DNA of 64,000 bases from Leptospira kobayashii (GCF_003114835.2 NZ_AP025028.1:866001-930000), one strand, 5' to 3'; counted from the first letter of the stretch, positions 34,957 through 43,935 are shown. The notes: generated by a model from the sequence alone, not told the origin. Made by a program: numbers and translations.

Positions 34957-37116
34957 TTGTTTTTAAAAAAAGAAAAAACGGTCTATGAAACAATACAGCG
35001 GTTAAACGCCCGTGTTTTGCATATTTTCCCGGTTTTATTTTTTCTTTTTATCTCCTCGGAAATATTTTCTCAAACGAATTCTCCCGAAAAAAAAGAAGAC
35101 AAACCTATCGAAGTCATCGGGAAAACGGAAAACAAGAACACTCCCGAGAATTTCAGAAAAAATCCCACCGGATTTCAAACATCAATCGACCTTGACCAAT
35201 ATAAATCACGTTATACGAGTCTTCCTGATGTACTGGAAAGAGAAGCTGGCGTAAGAATCAGAAGATACGGAGGACTTGGGTCTTATTCCACTCTTTCCTT
35301 AAGAGGAACGAATCCGAATCAATCCAGAATCTATATAGATGGAGTTCCTTTCAATAATACCCAAGGAGGAGAAGTGAATTTGGCCGACTTGCCTTTTGAA
35401 AATCTTCAGTCGGTGGAAGTTTACAGAAGCGGTGCGCCCGTAGGTTTTACCGGCTCTGTGATCGGAGGAAGTGTAAATTTGGTAACCCGCGCTCCGGGAG
35501 GTCCTCCTAAAACCAGGATCAATCTCGGAGGAGGAAGCTATAACACAGGTAAGGCGTCTATTGCACATTCCGCCACTTACGGAGGTATAGGAACAAGTTT
35601 GTTTTTTCTGGGAGAAAAGTCGGATCAAAACTTTCCTTATTTGAATCCTCATGGAACCATACTTGTCAATCCCTTGGATGATACGATTGATAGAAGAAAA
35701 AACGCACAATACGAACGTTCCTCCGGTATGATCGGTTTGGATGGAGAAATCGGAAAAACAAAAATCAAATTTTGGAATGATCTCAATTACAGAATGCATG
35801 GAATCCCCGGCGCTGCTTCCAATCAAACGAGACAAGTACACAGAAAATATCTGCGTAATACTTCGTCCCTCACCACCAATACGAAGGGTTTACTCGGTGG
35901 GATTTTGCAATTGGAAACAAGAGTGTTCGGATCTTTTTCAGACGATAATTTATACGATCCGAAATCGGAATTTTCCAGCGGAACACCCAATTCTGTTGCC
36001 AATATGCGCCAGTTTGGCGGTCACATCATCCCTACTTTTTATTTATTGGATTATTTTCAGATTCTTCGAATTCACGCTGGGATAGAAAAGGAATCTTTTG
36101 AAAGATCCAGAAGTACAGTCACTAACATAGATCTGAAATATGAACCCGAAAAATTCCGAAATTATACCACCTTACGGATTGAAGATGAGATTCGGTTGTT
36201 CAAGGATAGATTGATACTTACACCGGGGATCGCCTGGGAAAATTATTTGGACCGGTTTCAATCGGATGAACCTTGGTATAGAAGAGAGAATCCCTTTGCC
36301 TCGGGTGATAAAAAGACTGCCTTTACAAATCCGAAAGCAGGATTACTCGTCAAAATTATAGACAATGCGAATTGGGGATTCGATCTAAAGGGAAATATCG
36401 CCAAACAAAATCGGATTCCCAGTTTTTTGGAATTATTCGGTGAAGTGGGAACGATTCTTCCCAATGAAAAATTGAAACCTGAAAAAAGTCATAATATAGA
36501 CGGAGGTGCCGTACTCCGTTACACGCAAAAGGATTTGAAATCGCAAACAAGCGTTTCTTATTTTAGAAGGCGGATTCAGGACATGATTCTGTTTTTGCCG
36601 AATTCGCAATTTACCTTAAGACCCGAAAATGTGGATTCCGCAAAGATCGACGGTGTGGAAGTCTCTCAAAAAACGGAATACAAACATTGGAAATTGGTGT
36701 TTGATTATACATATCAAAAAGCGATCAATACATCTCAGGCTTTGTATCTGAACGGAAGAACTCTTCCTCTTCGTCCTTTGCACGAACTTGCAAGTACTAT
36801 CGCTTACAAAGCAGACAAATGGGAGTTAGGTGTGGAAGGCGTATACGTAGGAGCGGTTTTCAAAGATAGAACCAATGAATATGTGAATTACCAGCCATCA
36901 AGACAGATTTGGAATTTATACTATACCCAAGTTCTTTACCAACAGGAAGCCGATTCTTTGCAAGATGGAATCCAAAATCCGAAAAAGAACTCAGGTATGC
37001 AGGAACTGCTCTTAAGCTTCGATTTTAGAAATATCGGAGACAAAAGAGTGGAGGATATCGTCGGTTATCCACTTCCTGGAAGAAATTGGCATGTTACTTT
37101 GAGTGGTAGATTCTGA
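34957..37116 (+). CDS. btuB: TonB-dependent outer-membrane receptor, probable cobalamin transporter
   Basis: A 719-residue outer-membrane receptor. After a signal segment (hydrophobic to about residue 40) comes a plug domain with TSLPDVLEREAGVRIRRYGG, TLSLRGTNPNQSRIYIDGVP and GGSVNLVTRAPGG, then a beta-barrel ending in WHVTLSGRF with the terminal aromatic residue. The plug resembles BtuB-class receptors, and the cobalamin riboswitch directly upstream supports vitamin B12 as substrate. I see no clear TonB box, but the region PIEVIGKT near residue 50 is the likely place. TTG start with GGGAGAGAG upstream. TGATG couples it to the next gene. Confidence 0.88.
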   Translation: MFLKKEKTVYETIQRLNARVLHIFPVLFFLFISSEIFSQTNSPEKKEDKPIEVIGKTENKNTPENFRKNPTGFQTSIDLDQYKSRYTSLPDVLEREAGVRIRRYGGLGSYSTLSLRGTNPNQSRIYIDGVPFNNTQGGEVNLADLPFENLQSVEVYRSGAPVGFTGSVIGGSVNLVTRAPGGPPKTRINLGGGSYNTGKASIAHSATYGGIGTSLFFLGEKSDQNFPYLNPHGTILVNPLDDTIDRRKNAQYERSSGMIGLDGEIGKTKIKFWNDLNYRMHGIPGAASNQTRQVHRKYLRNTSSLTTNTKGLLGGILQLETRVFGSFSDDNLYDPKSEFSSGTPNSVANMRQFGGHIIPTFYLLDYFQILRIHAGIEKESFERSRSTVTNIDLKYEPEKFRNYTTLRIEDEIRLFKDRLILTPGIAWENYLDRFQSDEPWYRRENPFASGDKKTAFTNPKAGLLVKIIDNANWGFDLKGNIAKQNRIPSFLELFGEVGTILPNEKLKPEKSHNIDGGAVLRYTQKDLKSQTSVSYFRRRIQDMILFLPNSQFTLRPENVDSAKIDGVEVSQKTEYKHWKLVFDYTYQKAINTSQALYLNGRTLPLRPLHELASTIAYKADKWELGVEGVYVGAVFKDRTNEYVNYQPSRQIWNLYYTQVLYQQEADSLQDGIQNPKKNSGMQELLLSFDFRNIGDKRVEDIVGYPLPGRNWHVTLSGRF

Positions 37117-38282
37117 TGAAAAAAAGTATTCTTTCCGGATTCTATCTTGTTCTCTTCGGAAATTTCCTATTTTGTTCCGACTTAAAAAGACCACCTATTT
37201 GGAGTTTGTTTTTAGTATCGAACATTCCGACTAATATCGGTATTGTGACGACGGATTTCGGCGGAGGAGGCAGGTTTAAGGTAATGAGCCCCGAATTAAA
37301 ATCTTCCTATCCCGGCCTTACCCCCATTCATTCGGATGCAGTCGCACGCTTTCAAAACGGAAAGGTCTATGTAGTCAATCGTTTGGGTAAAGACAGTATT
37401 CAGATATTGGATCCCAACTTGAGTTATCAAACTACCGCCGAATGGTCAATAGGTGAAGCTACGAATCCCCAGGACATCATTTTATCGGTCAGCCATTCCA
37501 AAGCATTTGTCAGTTTGTACGGTTCCCGGTTTTTAAGAATCCTTCATTCGGAAACAGGATCGATCATCGGCAACATTGATCTGGGTTCTTATTCGGAATC
37601 GAGTCCCTCCCCAGACCGATTGCCTGAGATGGTAGGGATGATCAGTGTGGGAAATAGTCTTTATGTCTGTTTGCAAAGATTGGATAGGAATGATCCTAGC
37701 GGATATTTTCCACCTTACGGCCGTTCACTTTTGGTGGAGATTGATATGATCGCAGATCAAGTGATCGGAACTTACGAGTTTCCCGTGCCCAATCCGTTGG
37801 GAAAACCTCAGTTTGTCAAATTATTCGGGGAAGATCATTTGGTTTTTGCTACGGCCAATAGATTGGGTTTCTTAAGTGCAATGGACGGAGGAGTGACTGC
37901 ATTTCGTCTCTCTTCCAAAACCTTTTTACCTGGAATATTGTATGATGAGAAGACAGCAGGAGGAGATATACTTGCCGTTCAAATTGCAAATGATAATTTA
38001 GGTTATGCGAGTGTGCTGGACGCTTCCTTTAACAAAACTTTACAGGTTTTTAATCCTTCCAACGGACAAAAATTAAATACACTACTTTCCATTCCGACAT
38101 CGACGGATGCCAGCTTGTCTTCTCTTTTGATTGCGCGGGATGGAATCTTATATGTAGGCAATAAGGAGTTTGAGAGACCGGGAGTAAGTATGTATGATAC
38201 GAAAAACAATAGCAATCTGCTTTCTCCGACTCCCATCTCGGTGGATTTGCAACCTTTTGATTTCATCGAACTGTCCGATTGA
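37116..38282 (+). CDS. beta-propeller lipoprotein coupled to btuB (BtuG-like candidate)
   Basis: A 388-residue lipoprotein: the signal ends in FGNFLFC, giving Cys20 as the lipidation site. The mature part shows five or more YncE-like propeller strands: GKVYVVNRLGKDSIQILDPN, SKAFVSLYGSRFLRILHSET, LVEIDMIADQVIGTYEFP, LGYASVLDASFNKTLQVFNP and GILYVGNKEF. Its ATG shares an A with the btuB stop (TGATG), so both are made under riboswitch R1. Known analogue: Bacteroides BtuG, a surface propeller lipoprotein that captures B12 for BtuB. Inference: the same job here. Homology to BtuG is not shown. Confidence 0.75.
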   Translation: MKKSILSGFYLVLFGNFLFCSDLKRPPIWSLFLVSNIPTNIGIVTTDFGGGGRFKVMSPELKSSYPGLTPIHSDAVARFQNGKVYVVNRLGKDSIQILDPNLSYQTTAEWSIGEATNPQDIILSVSHSKAFVSLYGSRFLRILHSETGSIIGNIDLGSYSESSPSPDRLPEMVGMISVGNSLYVCLQRLDRNDPSGYFPPYGRSLLVEIDMIADQVIGTYEFPVPNPLGKPQFVKLFGEDHLVFATANRLGFLSAMDGGVTAFRLSSKTFLPGILYDEKTAGGDILAVQIANDNLGYASVLDASFNKTLQVFNPSNGQKLNTLLSIPTSTDASLSSLLIARDGILYVGNKEFERPGVSMYDTKNNSNLLSPTPISVDLQPFDFIELSD

Positions 38283-38332
38283 ACTGATTAAAAATTTATT
38301 ATAAAAGTAGAGTATCATAATATTCTGAACTT

Positions 38333-38440
38333 ACATTTCAGGGAGGAAGTAGGCTGAAAATCCCATGCTGGCCCGCAACTGTAAGCAAAACATGCGTTTT
38401 GTGATTCAGGTCTTCCCATAAGAAACTCCTCGTGGTTTAG
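38333..38440 (+). promoter_or_regulatory. cobalamin riboswitch R2 (plus strand, no clear target gene)
   Basis: Core: GGGAGGAAGTAGGCTGAAAA then TCCCATGCTGGCCCGCAACTGTAAGC, a hairpin AAAACATGCGTTTT, and GATTCAGGTCTTCCC (B12 box) closing on GGGAGG. The match to the cobalamin consensus is strong. It begins about 50 bases after the propeller lipoprotein stop and points toward 38500-38970, where the only credible features are on the minus strand. Confidence 0.85.
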
Positions 38441-38503
38441 GATTCTTATATCTTATCTATAGTCTTCGCTATCGTAAGGGGACCCCCGAATGATGTGGTT
38501 TAT

Positions 38504-38728
38504 CTAATGAGTGCGGGACTCGGTACTAACGCCACCGAGTCCCGCACCTTTCACGCCGTTGATCGCTTTCGCCTTGTCCTGGAAACCCGAGCCTGTATGA
38601 GCGGGTGCATCCGTTGCCGTATCTGTGGAAGTTATTGCATCTGTCGTTCCGAATGAAGGTGGTTGACTGCAATTTGCAAATAAAATGCTAGTTGCAATGA
38701 TAATCGTTTTGATTGTTAGGTTTTTTAC
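38504..38728 (-). pseudogene. short lipoprotein reading frame without a canonical start
   Basis: Found by reading the minus strand behind riboswitch R3. In frame it reads (V)KNLTIKTIIIATSILFANC, a complete lipoprotein signal with Cys20, then SQPPSFGTTDAITS and a small hydrophilic region ending GVSTESRTH. A good ribosome site (TTTGGAG) sits eight bases before the codon where ATG is expected, but that codon is GTA, and no ATG, GTG or TTG lies between it and the upstream in-frame stop. Either the start was recently lost, or a non-standard start is used. I recognise no family. 74 codons. Confidence 0.5.
38511..38547. repeat. perfect 14-bp inverted repeat at the lipoprotein 3' end
   Basis: GTGCGGGACTCGGT (38511-38524) is the exact reverse complement of 38534-38547, with a nine-base loop. 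No T-run follows on either strand. It lies within the last codons of the minus-strand lipoprotein frame and inside any R2-driven antisense RNA. Confidence 0.75.
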
Positions 38729-38816
38729 TCGTTAAACTCCAAAGAATGAGCGGGAGTCGGTGAAAGTATAAAATATTGTTAGTTTGTCTCATAATTCACG
38801 ATCCCATTACAAAGTT

Positions 38817-38970
38817 GTCCGGGGCCCTGAAAAAGAAAATTTTCGGTATGAAAGATCGATAAACGGGCGATACTTTCATGGGAAGATCCGACTTATTCGG
38901 ACTGAAAAATCAGTCCGAAATCACGGTTGCACCGTCAGTTGGGGAATCGCACCCCAATTCCTCCCGGAAT
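38817..38970 (-). promoter_or_regulatory. cobalamin riboswitch R3 (minus strand, twin of R4)
   Basis: Read on the minus strand: GGGTGCGATTCCCCAACTGA, then CGGTGCAACCGTGA, a hairpin TCGGACT/AGTCCGA, and AAGTCGGATCTTCCC. These are the cobalamin core elements. It is very similar to R4 along 154 bases, including the flanks CCGGGAGG and CAGGGCCCCGGAC. It lies 77 bases after nrdA and 89 bases before the lipoprotein frame. The hairpin differs from R4 by a paired A-T to G-C exchange, which supports selection on structure. Confidence 0.85.
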
Positions 38971-39046
38971 TGATACCATAATATCTCGGTTGTTTTTATT
39001 GGCAACTCAATCAATCCGGAAAAGAATATTATAATCTATTAATAAT

Positions 39047-41446
39047 TTAACTTCCGCAAACGATACAGCCTTCCTCCATTGTGCATGTTTCCCCCACGAA
39101 TTCAGGATTGATATCATCGATATTATTTGCCTGTTTTGGACTTTGTTTCGCTACGGGAATAAGCTTGGACAAAAGTTCTTCTCCTTTGCCCGCCTCTACC
39201 GTAAACTGAATCGCTTGCGCAGCTGCTTTGGTTCTCAAATAATACATTCCTGTTTTTAAACCTTTCTTCCAGGAATAAAAATGCATGGAAGTCAGTTTGG
39301 AAGGAGTCGCATTTTCCACAAAAAGATTCAATGATTGAGACTGACAGATAAAAGCTCCTCTATCTGCAGCCATATCAATGATACTCCTTTGTTTGATTTC
39401 CCAAACAGTTTTATAAAGCTCTTGAATTTCTTTCGGAATTTCCGGGATATTTTGAATCGAACCGTTTGCGGAAACGATTTTGTTTTTCATTTCATTCGAC
39501 CAAAGCCCGAGCTCCGCAAGATCTTTTAACAAGTGTTTATTGACTATTATGAACTCGCCGCTTAGTACTCGTCTGGAATAAATGTTTGAGGTGTAAGGTT
39601 CGAAACATTCGTTATTTCCCAGTATCTGCGAAGTCGATGCAGTCGGCATCGGTGCGACAAGAAGGGAATTTCGTGCTCCGTGTTTGATCACTTCCTTGCG
39701 TAAACTTTCCCAATCCCAACGTTCCGATGGTTTTACATTCCAAAGATCGAATTGGAACTTTCCTTCGGATAAAGGTGAGCCTGCAAAGGTTTCATAAGCG
39801 CCTTCTTCCATAGCCAGATCTTTACTTGCAGTCATTGCAGCAAAATAAATCGTCTCGAAGATATCACGATTGAGTTCTTTTGCTTCTTCACTTTCAAATG
39901 GCAATCTCAGTAGAATGAATACGTCTGCGAGTCCTTGCACTCCGATTCCTACAGGACGATGGCGTAAATTGGAAGTTTTTGCTTCTTCGATAGGGTAATA
40001 ATTCCCATCAATGATTTTGTTCAGATTTTTTGTGACTTGATATGTGATCTCATAAAGTTTATTATGATCGAAGTCTCCGTTCGCAACATACTTTGGTAAG
40101 GCGAGAGAAGCCAGGTTACAGACTGCAACTTCCTCGGGGCTGGTATACTCCATAATTTCAGTACATAGATTGCTGGATTTGATCGTACCTAAGTTTTGTT
40201 GGTTGCTTTTCCCATTCGCTGCGTCTTTATAGAGAAGGTAAGGAGTACCCGATTCGATCTGTGCTTCCAGAATGGTAAACCAAAGATCTTGGGCCTTCAC
40301 CTTTGTTCTCGCGCGGCCTTCTTTTTCATATCTTTCATACAGTTCTTCAAATTCTTTTCCCCAAGTTTCACTGAGTCCGGGAGCTTCATTGGGACAAAAC
40401 AAACTCCATTCCGCATCTGTTTCCACCCTCTTCATGAACAGATCGGAAATCCATAATGCATAAAATAAATCCCGAGCGCGCATTTCTTCTTTTCCATGGT
40501 TCTTTTTTAAATCCAGGAAAGGATAAATATCCGCGTGCCATGGCTCCAAATAAATTGCAAAAGCTCCCTTTCTTTTTCCTCCTCCCTGATCCACATACCT
40601 AGCAGTATCATTAAACACGCGTAACATGGGAATGATTCCATTACTAGTTCCGTTTGTACCACCGATATAGGATCCTGTAGCGCGGATATTGTGAATGGCA
40701 AGTCCTATCCCTCCCGCACTTTGGGAAATTTTTGCGGTTTGTTTCAATGTATCGTAGATCCCGTCGATGCTATCGTCCTTCATAGTCAAAAGAAAACAGC
40801 TGCTCATCTGAGGTTTGGGAGTTCCTGCGTTGAATAAAGTAGGAGTCGCATGAGTGAACCATCTTTCGCTCATTAGGTTATAGGTTTTGATTACGTTTTC
40901 CAGATCATGTTTATGAATGCCTACTGCAACTCTCATGTACATATGTTGGGGGCGTTCTACGATTTTGCCATCCAAACGAAGCAAATAGGATTTTTCCAAA
41001 GTTTTGAATCCGAAGTAATCGAATCCGAAATCCCGATCATAAATGATTGTGCTATCCAGAAGTTCCGCATTTTTTTCGATCACTTCCCAGACATCATCTG
41101 CGAGTAAGGGCATTCGTTTTCCCGTTTTCGGATCTATATAATGGAAAAGAGCATTCATCGTCTGATAAAATGATTTTTCCGTATTTTTATGAAGATTGCT
41201 CACTGCGATTCTACTGGCAAGAAGAGCGTAGTCCGGGTGTTTGGTGGTAAAAGAGGCTGCCGTCTCCGCAGCCAAATTGTCCAGCTCTGTTGTTGTGACT
41301 CCGTCATAGATTCCTTCGATGACTCGTTTTGCCACATCCACAGGGCTTACAAGAGGACTGAGTCCGTAGGATAATTTTTCAATACGAGCGGTCACTTTAT
41401 CGAATTTAACACTTTCTTTTTTATTATTTCTTTTGATTACAAACAT
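39047..41446 (-). CDS. nrdA: class Ia ribonucleoside-diphosphate reductase, large subunit
   Basis: Reduces ribonucleoside diphosphates to deoxy forms together with NrdB. Residues 1-90 form an ATP cone (allosteric activity site). Active-site Cys motifs: [11 protein letters not shown], and NLCTEIMEY with the adjacent Glu; then CNLASLALP, and [20 protein letters not shown] with the thiyl-radical partners. The C-terminal redox pair is CIVCGS. The sequence is closer in style to the eukaryotic R1 type than to E. coli NrdA. 799 residues. Its place behind riboswitch R4 suggests expression when B12 is scarce. Confidence 0.96.
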   Translation of the reverse strand: MFVIKRNNKKESVKFDKVTARIEKLSYGLSPLVSPVDVAKRVIEGIYDGVTTTELDNLAAETAASFTTKHPDYALLASRIAVSNLHKNTEKSFYQTMNALFHYIDPKTGKRMPLLADDVWEVIEKNAELLDSTIIYDRDFGFDYFGFKTLEKSYLLRLDGKIVERPQHMYMRVAVGIHKHDLENVIKTYNLMSERWFTHATPTLFNAGTPKPQMSSCFLLTMKDDSIDGIYDTLKQTAKISQSAGGIGLAIHNIRATGSYIGGTNGTSNGIIPMLRVFNDTARYVDQGGGKRKGAFAIYLEPWHADIYPFLDLKKNHGKEEMRARDLFYALWISDLFMKRVETDAEWSLFCPNEAPGLSETWGKEFEELYERYEKEGRARTKVKAQDLWFTILEAQIESGTPYLLYKDAANGKSNQQNLGTIKSSNLCTEIMEYTSPEEVAVCNLASLALPKYVANGDFDHNKLYEITYQVTKNLNKIIDGNYYPIEEAKTSNLRHRPVGIGVQGLADVFILLRLPFESEEAKELNRDIFETIYFAAMTASKDLAMEEGAYETFAGSPLSEGKFQFDLWNVKPSERWDWESLRKEVIKHGARNSLLVAPMPTASTSQILGNNECFEPYTSNIYSRRVLSGEFIIVNKHLLKDLAELGLWSNEMKNKIVSANGSIQNIPEIPKEIQELYKTVWEIKQRSIIDMAADRGAFICQSQSLNLFVENATPSKLTSMHFYSWKKGLKTGMYYLRTKAAAQAIQFTVEAGKGEELLSKLIPVAKQSPKQANNIDDINPEFVGETCTMEEGCIVCGS

Positions 41447-41488
41447 CTATTTCCCCTTTGTATATATTGCCAAAATGAATTCGAATGA

Positions 41489-42460
41489 TCAGAAATCCTC
41501 ATCCAAAGAGAATGCATTGGATTCTTTCGCGGTTAAAACTCCCGCCTTTTGATAATCCCCCACCCGTTTTTCGAAGAAATTCGTTTTCCCTTCCAGAGAG
41601 ATCAACTCCATAAAATCAAATGGATTCGTAGCATAGAAAAGTTTTTCATACCCTAGCTCGATTAACCAACGATCGGCGACAAATTCTATGTATTGCTGCA
41701 TGAGTTTGGCATTCATTCCGATCAGATCCACAGGAAGGGACTCGGTGATAAATTCCTTTTCGATGGCAACCGCATCACCGAAGATTTCATACACTCTTTC
41801 CGCGCTTGGTTTGTTTTGGATCATCTGGTAAAGTAGGCATGCGAATTGACAATGGAGGCCTTCGTCCCGGCTGATGAGTTCGTTACTGAAACTTAAACCG
41901 GGAAGTAGTCCCCGTTTTTTCATCCAAAAGATGGAACAGAAACTTCCGCTGAAAAAAATCCCTTCCACCGCAGCGAATGCAAGGAGTCGTTCCGCAAAAT
42001 TGTCCGATTGAATCCAACGGAATGCCCAGTCCGCTTTCTTTCGAACGGCAGGTATTGTCTCCAAAGCATGAAGCAATCTTGTTTTTTCCTTTCCGTCCCG
42101 AATATAAGTATCAATTAACAAGGAGTAGGTTTCCGAATGAATATTCTCCATCATGATCTGGAATCCGTAAAAACAACGTGCTTCCGGAATCTGCACTTCG
42201 TTCATAAAATTCACCGCTAAGTTTTCATTTACGATTCCGTCACTTGCAGCGAAAAAAGCCAAAACATGGGATAAAAAATGACGTTCATTGGAATCCAGAT
42301 TTTTCCAGTCTTCGAGATCGCCGCTCAAATCGATTTCTTCCGCAGTCCAAAAACATGCTTTTTGTTTTTTATACATTTCCCAAATACGGGGAAATTTGAT
42401 CGGAAAAATGACAAATCTGTCTTTGTTTTCCCTCAGTAGTATTTCTTCTTCCTTCAACAT
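41489..42460 (-). CDS. nrdB: class Ia ribonucleoside-diphosphate reductase, small subunit
   Basis: Houses the diiron-tyrosyl radical cofactor. The 323-residue product is strikingly like animal R2: [20 protein letters not shown] with iron-ligand Glu and His and the radical Tyr, [31 protein letters not shown] and [11 protein letters not shown]. It ends [10 protein letters not shown], the R2 tail that binds the large subunit. It begins at the base after the CWC gene's stop codon and lies 42 bases before nrdA, so all three form one operon. Confidence 0.96.
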   Translation of the reverse strand: MLKEEEILLRENKDRFVIFPIKFPRIWEMYKKQKACFWTAEEIDLSGDLEDWKNLDSNERHFLSHVLAFFAASDGIVNENLAVNFMNEVQIPEARCFYGFQIMMENIHSETYSLLIDTYIRDGKEKTRLLHALETIPAVRKKADWAFRWIQSDNFAERLLAFAAVEGIFFSGSFCSIFWMKKRGLLPGLSFSNELISRDEGLHCQFACLLYQMIQNKPSAERVYEIFGDAVAIEKEFITESLPVDLIGMNAKLMQQYIEFVADRWLIELGYEKLFYATNPFDFMELISLEGKTNFFEKRVGDYQKAGVLTAKESNAFSLDEDF

Positions 42461-42745
42461 TTAGAAACTCCAGGTAATTGTTTTGTATATTTTAATAGTA
42501 TTATATTCTAAAATAGTAATATGTATGCATTCACGGCAAAGGCAGTCGTCGAATTGTGCAGAGATATAATCTTTTTCTTCAGTAGAAAGGGAAAATCCGG
42601 AACATTGGCAAAGTGCGATTGAGCCGACTTTGCATTCGAATTTTGCAAGGCATCTGGGGCAAAACTTGATTTCGTGTTTTGATGAGCCTTCTTCTTTGCG
42701 AGCAGCAGATTGAAATAATTTACGATGATGAGTCAGGTCTTCCAA
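42461..42745 (-). CDS. cysteine-rich CWC-family small protein
   Basis: First gene of the nrd operon, 94 residues. The Cys pattern is FCPRCLAKFECK, then LCQCSGFSLS, then DDCLCRECI, matching the Cys-rich CWC family, with Gln in place of the usual Trp in the CWC triplet. Such clusters suggest zinc or iron-sulphur binding, but the family's function is unknown. TTG start with CGGAG seven bases upstream. Lying behind a B12 riboswitch and ahead of nrdB, it may assist the diiron cofactor, which is a guess from position. Confidence 0.8.
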   Translation of the reverse strand: MEDLTHHRKLFQSAARKEEGSSKHEIKFCPRCLAKFECKVGSIALCQCSGFSLSTEEKDYISAQFDDCLCRECIHITILEYNTIKIYKTITWSF

Positions 42746-42765
42746 GGCAATCTCCGGGTAATACT

Positions 42766-42918
42766 GTCCGGGGCCCTGAAAAGAAAATTTTCGGTACGAA
42801 AGCTCGGGAAACGGGCGATGCTTTCATGGGAAGATCCGACTTATTCAGACTAAAAAATCAGTCTGAAATCACGGTTGCGCCGTCAGCAGGGGATTTGCAC
42901 CCCAATTCCTCCCGGAAT
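42766..42918 (-). promoter_or_regulatory. cobalamin riboswitch R4, upstream of the nrd operon
   Basis: On the minus strand: GGGGTGCAAATCCCCTGCTG, ACGGCGCAACCGTGA, hairpin TCAGACT/AGTCTGA and AAGTCGGATCTTCCC. It ends 20 bases before the TTG of the CWC gene. B12 riboswitches ahead of B12-independent ribonucleotide reductases are known in other bacteria that also own a B12-dependent enzyme. An nrdJ elsewhere in this genome is therefore expected. Confidence 0.9.
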
Positions 42919-43173
42919 GAATCCAAGTAAACCTAAAGAGACATATTATGTCAATGTACTTTATCCGGAACTATTTTCAAAATTTTGATTTTTTGAATCA
43001 AAAATCTTTTGCCGAAAGATATAAGCAAATGTAGGTAAATTCCCTTGGCCTGCAGGGATATTTTTCCGAACTTCATTGCAACAAACGAACGATACTCGGT
43101 AAGATTGTTTTTTTGTTGCGGACGACGATCTTCATATTTTTCCTGTTAGTTTGTCCGAAAAATAAAAATCATT
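42919..43173. other. divergent intergenic region, nrd operon / lipoprotein
   Basis: About 255 AT-rich bases that must hold the promoters for both directions. A hairpin TTTTGATT/AATCAAAA lies near 42977-42997. I see no gene or clear operator. Confidence 0.4.
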
Positions 43174-43935
43174 ATGAGTCAAATGAAAATTTTCTTTCTG
43201 TTCCTTCTATTAATTTCCCTCGTCAGTTGCAACATTCATTTTATACGCAAACCGAAACCCCAATCCATGCTAGCCCTTCCTGCAGACAAAGGTCTGAAAG
43301 TCGCGCTCATCGGATTTTATCCTTATCAGTATTCTTCTTACTCATCCGGTCGCAGAACCACCACCACTGCCGTGTTAGATTATAAAAACAGGATCCAAGC
43401 ATCTTCAAAAATAGGAAAGCCTGCCGAGTTTTTTCCCACAAGCGGAATCGACACATCTGTTCCTCCGGAAAAAGTAAAGGAATTCGTGATGAACTACTTG
43501 AATGAGGTGAAAAGGTCGGGGTTCGATGAAATCACTAAGGTTGTGGAGATTCAAAAAGAAGGCGAAGAAAGCAAAATGTATCTCAAGAAAAGGGACGTGG
43601 ATTATTATGTGGTGGGTGTTCACGGTCCCGCATTTCCCAAAGATTTCGATCCGCGATTTTTATTAACAGCTCATCTCTTTATGCTGACTCTGGGCACTTT
43701 TCCTTTCTGGCAAGTGCAGGAAGCCGATTCCAAATTTTATATCTATGATCACGGGTTGAATCTGATCAACACTCGCGTGTTTAGGAACAAATATGAAGTG
43801 ATTGCAGGGTGGTGGGGAGAAAAGGAACAGGGAGCTTTTAACCGAAACCCGGAGGCAGGATTTATGCCGCGTTTGTACGAACCGGACGTGATTGATTTTT
43901 CGGCGGAATTTCCGACTTTGATTCAAAAGCCGTAA
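43174..43935 (+). CDS. lipoprotein of unknown function
   Basis: A 253-residue exported protein. The signal ends in LISLVSC with Cys19. The mature part has no repeat or domain that I recognise. It shows a hydrophobic stretch LLTAHLFMLTLGTFPFW near residue 165, a Ser/Tyr/Thr-rich part near residues 50-65, and an aromatic C-terminus. Monocistronic, 190 bases before the cyclase gene. Confidence 0.75.
   Translation: MSQMKIFFLFLLLISLVSCNIHFIRKPKPQSMLALPADKGLKVALIGFYPYQYSSYSSGRRTTTTAVLDYKNRIQASSKIGKPAEFFPTSGIDTSVPPEKVKEFVMNYLNEVKRSGFDEITKVVEIQKEGEESKMYLKKRDVDYYVVGVHGPAFPKDFDPRFLLTAHLFMLTLGTFPFWQVQEADSKFYIYDHGLNLINTRVFRNKYEVIAGWWGEKEQGAFNRNPEAGFMPRLYEPDVIDFSAEFPTLIQKP

Noticed and set aside
38784..38981. 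65-codon plus-strand frame
   Set aside because: It is the complement of riboswitch R3, whose structure explains the sequence conservation. The same segment recurs at R4, where the frame is different.
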